Assembly: GCF_003148685.1 (NCBI RefSeq)
Contig: NZ_QGGR01000001.1
Coordinates: 248,001 to 312,000, forward strand
Reading direction: 5' to 3'
Length of the DNA: 64,000 nucleotides
Origin: Actinoplanes xinjiangensis
GTDB taxonomy: Bacteria; Actinomycetota; Actinomycetes; Mycobacteriales; Micromonosporaceae
Shown: positions 60,320-64,000 of the stretch, piece by piece
Layout: the number at the start of each line of letters is the position of its first letter
Numbering within the stretch: position 1 is the first letter of the stretch
The notes under the pieces: generated by a model
What the model was told of the DNA's origin: nothing
The model's database searches: none
What the model saw: only the letters and a program-made list of their open reading frames with translations
Made by a program: the position numbers and the translations under genes

Positions 60320-61068
60320 AGCGCCGCGACGTACGGGGGTTCCCAGCCGGCCAGCGCGGTGTGCGCCTGCCGGCACTGGTAGGCGGCGCCGTTGTAAGTG
60401 ACCCGGTCACCCACCCGGTACGCCGTACCGGCCGCCCACGTGGTCGAACCTGGGTTGGTCGGCGTGGTGGGGGTCGGCGCCGGGCTGGTCGGCGACGGCG
60501 CCGGGGTGGTCGGCGTCGGGCCCGGCGTGGTCGGGGTCGGCGAGGGCGTGCCGGTCCCACCGAAGTTCAGGTCGACGCACGAGTAGAACGCGTTGATCGT
60601 GTTGGCGACGTTCCACCGGGCGAGCACGGTCTGCCTGCCGGTGTAGCCCGCGAAGTCGACCGTGTGCGACTTGGTCGCCCCCGGCTGAGCACCGTTGTCA
60701 TTGAAGGACGCGACCAACCGGTTGCCGATGAAGTACTCCCACGTCGAGGTGGCGTGGCGGGCGGTCAGTACCCAGTTGAAGGTGACCCTGGTGCCGACGT
60801 TAGCGGCCGGCCAGCTCCGGCCGGTGTCGTTGAGGACGGTGAACCGGCTGGTGCCGCCGTTGCACTGGGTCGAACCCTTGGGGGCCTCGACACTCTGCGG
60901 CTCGTAGACGATGTCACCGCATCCGGAGACCGCGCCGCTGGCGCAGTTGGCCTGACGGCTGGGCGGGGAGGAGATGTAACCGTGCGCGGACGCCGGGGAT
61001 GCGGCCACGAAGAGGGATCCGCTGACCGCGGCGACGGTCAGCGCGGGAAAGGTGAACCTGCGTCGCAT
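60304..61068 (-). CDS. AA10 lytic polysaccharide monooxygenase with CBM5/12 (254 aa)
   Basis: A signal peptide (1-28, ending SPASA) is cut before His 29, giving the mandatory N-terminal HGYISSPPSR. His 105 (LTARHATSTW) completes the copper histidine brace. The AA10 core (29-190) includes GCGDIVYEPQSVEAPKG and VLARWNVANTINAFYSCVDL. A Pro/Thr linker leads to a C-terminal CBM5/12 (about 209-254: WAAGTAYRVGDRVTYNG, YQCRQAHTALAGWEPP). It oxidatively cleaves chitin or cellulose outside the cell. ATG is preceded by AAGGAG. An inverted repeat lies upstream (61110-61124). Confidence 0.95.
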   Translation of the reverse strand: MRRRFTFPALTVAAVSGSLFVAASPASAHGYISSPPSRQANCASGAVSGCGDIVYEPQSVEAPKGSTQCNGGTSRFTVLNDTGRSWPAANVGTRVTFNWVLTARHATSTWEYFIGNRLVASFNDNGAQPGATKSHTVDFAGYTGRQTVLARWNVANTINAFYSCVDLNFGGTGTPSPTPTTPGPTPTTPAPSPTSPAPTPTTPTNPGSTTWAAGTAYRVGDRVTYNGAAYQCRQAHTALAGWEPPYVAALWAAV

Positions 61069-61109
61069 GCATTGCTCCTTGTCAAGGGCTGCGTGTTCAC
61101 CAACGTAAA

Positions 61110-61124
61110 TTAAGGACTCCTAAC
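61110..61124 (-). promoter_or_regulatory. Inverted repeat upstream of the LPMO gene
   Basis: TTAAGGACTCCTAAC is a near-palindrome (TTAAGGA/TCCTAA) about 45 nt upstream of the LPMO start, in a locally A/T-rich stretch. Similar TTAGGA-type palindromes are common before secreted polysaccharide-degrading enzymes in related actinobacteria; I rely on general recollection for that, so the role is tentative. Confidence 0.35.
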
Positions 61125-61197
61125 AGTAAACAGTGTTAAGGAATTTTTACGGTCATTGTCGGACGGGAATGTCGTACCCGGATGCGATGCTGCCGTC

Positions 61198-61500
61198 GTG
61201 CTGGTGGAGTTCGCGAGTGAGTTGTGGATCTGGGCTGCCCGGCGTGACGAGAGCTGGACTTTCGTCAGCCTGCCGGTGGACGCGTCGGAGGAGATCCGGG
61301 CACGATCCGGCGGGCTGCGGCGCGGATTCGGGTCGTTGCGGGTCCGCGCGACGGTCGGCCGCAGTTCGTGGACGACCTCGGTCTTCCCGGACAGCGGGCG
61401 CAACGCGTATGTGCTGCCGGTGAAACGCGCGATCCGCACCGCCGAGTCCCTCACGGCAGGCGCCGTCATCGCCGTGACCGTCGAACTGCTCGACCTGTGA
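61198..61500 (+). CDS. DUF1905-like protein (100 aa)
   Basis: The protein is a small beta-barrel-type domain: VEFASELWIWAARRDESWTF, VSLPVDASEEIRARSGGLRR and SLRVRATVGRSSWTTSVFPD, with YVLPVKRAIRTAESLTAG. This matches DUF1905, whose function is not known. GTG 61198 is preceded at 6 nt by GATGCT, a plausible -10, so translation may be leaderless; a longer in-frame start at 61156 adds nothing recognisable. It stands alone between the LPMO gene and a TetR gene. Confidence 0.8.
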   Translation: MLVEFASELWIWAARRDESWTFVSLPVDASEEIRARSGGLRRGFGSLRVRATVGRSSWTTSVFPDSGRNAYVLPVKRAIRTAESLTAGAVIAVTVELLDL

Positions 61501-61512
61501 GGCCGCGCGGGC

Positions 61513-62133
61513 TCAGACCTCGAAGGCGGTCGCGACCGAGACCCCGGCGCGGGTGAGGTCGTCGCCGGCGCCGGTGGCGAAATTCGTCAGGTGGGTGCGG
61601 AAATCAGCGTCCGCACCGGCCGGATCCGGGTAGAAGCCGGCCAACTCCAGGCTGACCAGGCCGTGCGCCAGGCACCAGGACTGGCGGGTCAGCGTCCACG
61701 GCTCCGCCGGGCGGAACCGTCCGGACGCGACGCAGCGGGCGACGGCGTCGCGGGCGACCCGCAGGGTGTAGGCGCCGATCCCCCGGTCCTCGTCGGTCAG
61801 GTCGAAACCGGTGGCGCCGAACATCACCCGGTACAGATGAGGGGCCCGGTGGGCGGCCCGGCGGTAGGCGAGGGCCAGGGCCGCGCAGTCGGCGACCGGA
61901 TCGGCGGTCTCCGGCACCTCCGCCAGCTCGGCGGCCAGCCGGGCGAACCCCTCGTGGATGATCGCCCGAACCACCGCGGGCATGCCGCCGAAGTACGTGT
62001 ACACCGCCATCGTCGACGTTCCCGCGGCACGGGCCAGCGACCGCGCCGACAGGGCGCCGGGTCCCTGCTCGGCCAGCACCCGCGCGCCGGCTTCGACGAG
62101 TTCCGCCCGGGGGTCTCGACCGCGCTGCACCAT
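61513..62133 (-). CDS. TetR/AcrR-family regulator with WHG-type C-terminus (206 aa)
   Basis: ATG 62133 (MVQRGRDPRAELVEAG) leaves the palindromic operator outside the gene. The TetR HTH reads ALSARSLARAAGTSTMAVYT then YFGGMPAVVRAI; the C-terminal effector domain (about 75-200) has RAAHRAPHLYRVMFG and WCLAHGLVSLELAGF, as in TetR_C_13/WHG regulators. It is divergent from the SGNH hydrolase gene across a 50-bp gap containing a perfect inverted repeat, implying autorepression and control of the hydrolase. Confidence 0.9.
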   Translation of the reverse strand: MVQRGRDPRAELVEAGARVLAEQGPGALSARSLARAAGTSTMAVYTYFGGMPAVVRAIIHEGFARLAAELAEVPETADPVADCAALALAYRRAAHRAPHLYRVMFGATGFDLTDEDRGIGAYTLRVARDAVARCVASGRFRPAEPWTLTRQSWCLAHGLVSLELAGFYPDPAGADADFRTHLTNFATGAGDDLTRAGVSVATAFEV

Positions 62134-62141
62134 CCGCCTAC

Positions 62142-62165
62142 GATAATGACTGTTATGGAATAACA
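62142..62165. promoter_or_regulatory. TetR operator and divergent promoter region
   Basis: TGTTAT-GGA-ATAACA (62151-62165) is a perfect inverted repeat with a 3-bp centre. GATAAT at 62142-62147 is a near-consensus -10 for the rightward transcript, and its complement reads CATTAT for the leftward one. A second CTGTTATGGA (62167-62176) repeats the first half-site 17 bp on. A repressor bound here would block both genes. Confidence 0.65.
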
Positions 62166-62183
62166 CCTGTTATGGAGGCGACC

Positions 62184-62846
62184 ATGGCGAAGGTGCGACC
62201 GGCGAGCGGTCCCCGGCACGGCGAGACCCCCGGGCCCGGCCCCGCTCTCCGCCTGGCACTGCTCGGCGACTCGTCCGCCGCCGGGTTCGGCGCGCCCGAC
62301 CACGCCGGCGCCCTGGCCGGCCAACTCGCCACCGCTCTCGGCGCCCGGCTCGGCCGGGCCGTCTCCTGGCGGGTCGCGGCCCGCGGCGGCGCCACCGCGC
62401 GCACCGTCACCGCCCTGCTCCCCCACCTCACCGACCCGGCCACCGGATGGCGCCCCGAGCTGGTGGCCGTCGCCGTCGGCGTCAACGACACCACCCGCCT
62501 GCGCCGCCCGGCCGCCTTCCATCGCGACGTCACCGGTCTGGTCACGGCGCTGCGTGACTCCCTCGGACCGGTCCCGGTGCTGCTGTCCGGCCTGCCGCCG
62601 GTGCACCGGTTCCCGGCCCTGCCCGCGGTGGCCCGGCTGGTGTTCGGCGCCCACGCCCGCCGCCTGGACCGCCGGCTCGCCGCGGTCGCCACCGAACTCC
62701 CGGCCACCCACCACCTCCCGGTCGGCGACCTGCCGATGGACGATCCCGGGCTGTTCGCCCCGGACGGCTTCCACCCGGCCCCGCCCGCCTATCGCATCTG
62801 GGGCCGGCTGCTCGCGGTCCAGGCCGCCCCGCTGGTGGTGGGCTGA
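62184..62846 (+). CDS. SGNH/GDSL-family hydrolase (220 aa)
   Basis: GGAGG at 62174-62178 places the start at ATG 62184 (MAKVRPASGPRHG) rather than at ATG 62172. SGNH blocks are clear: block I RLALLGDSSAAGFGAPDHAG with the nucleophile Ser, block III VAVAVGVNDTTR with the oxyanion Asn, and block V DGFHPAPPAYRIWG with the catalytic Asp-His. There is no signal peptide, so it acts inside the cell as an esterase or lipase-like deacylase. The divergent TetR gene is its probable repressor. Confidence 0.9.
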   Translation: MAKVRPASGPRHGETPGPGPALRLALLGDSSAAGFGAPDHAGALAGQLATALGARLGRAVSWRVAARGGATARTVTALLPHLTDPATGWRPELVAVAVGVNDTTRLRRPAAFHRDVTGLVTALRDSLGPVPVLLSGLPPVHRFPALPAVARLVFGAHARRLDRRLAAVATELPATHHLPVGDLPMDDPGLFAPDGFHPAPPAYRIWGRLLAVQAAPLVVG

Positions 62847-62902
62847 AACCCTCGCCCTGCCGGGGCCCCGCTGGTGGGGGGCTGGAACTCTCCCCGCCGG
62901 GA
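62827..62902 (+). repeat. 39-nt imperfect tandem duplication at the hydrolase 3' end
   Basis: CCCCGCTGGTGGTGGGCTGA at 62827 recurs as CCCCGCTGGTGGGGGGCTGG at 62866, and the following ~18 nt are also similar. The first copy contains the stop codon of the hydrolase gene, so the end of the gene has been duplicated into the intergenic space. Confidence 0.7.
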
Positions 62903-62932
62903 CCGTCGCGGTGGCCGGGAGGGGACGCGACC

Positions 62933-64000
62933 TCAGGCCGGGTCGCCCGCCCGGACCGTCACGATGGCCGGGAGGTATTCGGCCCGCGCCGGGCGGCCGA
63001 AGTGGTAGCCCTGCGCCCGGCGGTAGCCGAGACGGTACAGCTCGGCGGCCTGCTCGGCGGTCTCGACGCCTTCGGCGACGGCGACCAGGCCGAAGCCGTT
63101 GGCGACCTGGATCAGCGAGGTGGCGATGACGGCGTGCCGGCCGGCCATCGTGACGTTGTCGACGAAGGACTTGTCGACCTTGAGGATGCGGACCGGGAGC
63201 GTCTGCAGGAGGCCGAGCGACGAGTGGCCGGTGCCGAAGTCGTCCAGGGCGATCTCGACGCCGAGTTCGGTGAGTTCGTGGACGGCCCGGACGGCGGCAC
63301 CCCCGCCGAACACGGCGGTCTCGGTCACCTCGACGATGAGCCGGGCGGGGTGGACACCGGTTTCGGCGAGGATCGCGGCGACGAGCCCGACGAAACCCGG
63401 TTCGGCCAGCTGGCGGGCGGAGACGTTGACACCGAAACGGTCCGGGGCGACCCCGTGCCGCCACCAGTCGGCGAACTGGAGGCAGGCGGTACGCAGGATC
63501 CACTCGCCGAGTTCGACGATGAGGCCGGTGCGCTCGGCGACCGGGATGAACACGTCGGGGGCGACATGGCCCCGGTCGGGATGCCACCAGCGGACCAGGC
63601 TCTCGACGGCGACGACCCGGCCGGTGGGCAGTTCCACGATCGGCTGGTAGACGAGATGGAACTCGCCGCGGTCCAGGGCGGAGCGCAGCTCGGCGCCGAG
63701 GCGGGCCTCCTCGTCGGTGCTGGTGTCGAGATCGGCGGTGTAGCGGCGGGGCCGGCCGCCGTCGGCCTTGGCGGCGTACATGGCAACGTCGGCGCGGCGC
63801 AGCACCTCGACCGGGTCGGCGCCGCCGGCGATGCCGATGCTGGCGCCGATCAGCAGGTCCTGTCCGCCGGCGTGGATCGGCTGGTGGATGGCCGTACGGA
63901 GCCGGTCGGCCAGATCGTCGTCGACGTCGGTGGGCAGCAGGACGGCGAACTCGTCCCCGCCCATCCGGGCCGCGACCGCTCCGGCCGGGATCCGGTCGCT
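62933..64000 (-). CDS. GGDEF-EAL cyclic di-GMP protein, N-terminally cut by window edge
   Basis: The gene enters from the right edge, so only the end of its GGDEF domain and the whole EAL domain are visible. The GGDEF active site RMGGDEFAVLL is intact but no RxxD inhibition site precedes it. The EAL domain (about 250 residues) has every catalytic residue: VESLVRWWHP (E-x-L), NVSARQLAEP, VEVTETAVFG, IALDDFGTGHSS, LKVDKSFVDN, VAEGVETAEQ and QGYHFGRP. It should hydrolyse cyclic di-GMP; whether the GGDEF half is active or regulatory cannot be judged without the missing part. Confidence 0.92.
   Translation of the reverse strand, partial: SDRIPAGAVAARMGGDEFAVLLPTDVDDDLADRLRTAIHQPIHAGGQDLLIGASIGIAGGADPVEVLRRADVAMYAAKADGGRPRRYTADLDTSTDEEARLGAELRSALDRGEFHLVYQPIVELPTGRVVAVESLVRWWHPDRGHVAPDVFIPVAERTGLIVELGEWILRTACLQFADWWRHGVAPDRFGVNVSARQLAEPGFVGLVAAILAETGVHPARLIVEVTETAVFGGGAAVRAVHELTELGVEIALDDFGTGHSSLGLLQTLPVRILKVDKSFVDNVTMAGRHAVIATSLIQVANGFGLVAVAEGVETAEQAAELYRLGYRRAQGYHFGRPARAEYLPAIVTVRAGDPA

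Overview
This is a very GC-rich actinobacterial chromosome segment. G or C fills nearly every third codon position, GTG and TTG starts are common, and Tat-dependent and lipoprotein exports are frequent. The gene content (an LPMO with a CBM5/12 module, a FG-GAP extracellular nuclease, a chemosensory cluster, LacI-controlled arabinose uptake, a very large low-complexity TPR protein) fits Micromonosporaceae, most likely Actinoplanes or a close relative. That placement is inferred from content and style; there is no rRNA or tRNA marker in the window. No insertion sequence, prophage or CRISPR array was seen, so this looks like ordinary chromosome with several lineage-specific genes.

Left part (1-10.2 kb): a TetR gene with a membrane protein behind a TGTAC-type operator; a lipoprotein; an S4 RNA-binding protein; a YcnI-like copper-associated surface protein; a DHH phosphoesterase; zwf (glucose-6-phosphate dehydrogenase); a STAS anti-anti-sigma protein; a ROK sugar kinase; and a DUF1800-DUF1501 pair of Tat-exported proteins. 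From 10.2 to 17.1 kb lies a minus-strand L-arabinose operon: araA, then a periplasmic sugar-binding protein, a double-ABC ATPase and a permease. It ends at a textbook terminator. A LacI repressor gene lies upstream, and near-identical palindromes in the araA promoter and upstream of the repressor gene tie the two together.

Middle (17.3-39 kb): DUF2252, PPOX-like and pirin genes; two hypotheticals; a secreted nuclease/phosphatase with FG-GAP repeats; about 1 kb of non-coding DNA; and a 2509-residue protein. That protein is mostly disordered Arg/Asp, Gly/Thr and Pro repeats, followed by a TPR-like C-terminus. Then come a membrane diguanylate cyclase, a MacA-MacB-type exporter operon (adaptor, ATPase, permease), an L,D-transpeptidase, a CAP/SCP protein and an acyltransferase.

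Chemosensory cluster (39.2-48.3 kb): CheW, CheR-TPR, CheW, MCP, CheA-REC, CheB and a REC-REC-REC histidine kinase, nearly all start/stop overlapped. The set matches the Wsp-type arrangement, but the expected GGDEF response regulator is replaced by a kinase with three receiver domains, the third lacking its phosphoacceptor Asp.

Right part (48.3-64 kb): a PGRP-type amidase; an FtsX-type ABC exporter divergent from a NarL-type two-component pair; a sulfotransferase; an EamA transporter with a divergent LysR gene; a GNAT; an LPMO overlapping a degenerate DUF305 lipoprotein; a DUF1905 protein; a TetR/SGNH hydrolase pair around a palindromic operator; and a GGDEF-EAL protein cut by the window edge. 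A 53-nt palindromic repeat occurs three times in the window: once inside the 3' end of a gene at 294-346 and as a pair at 50734-50849.
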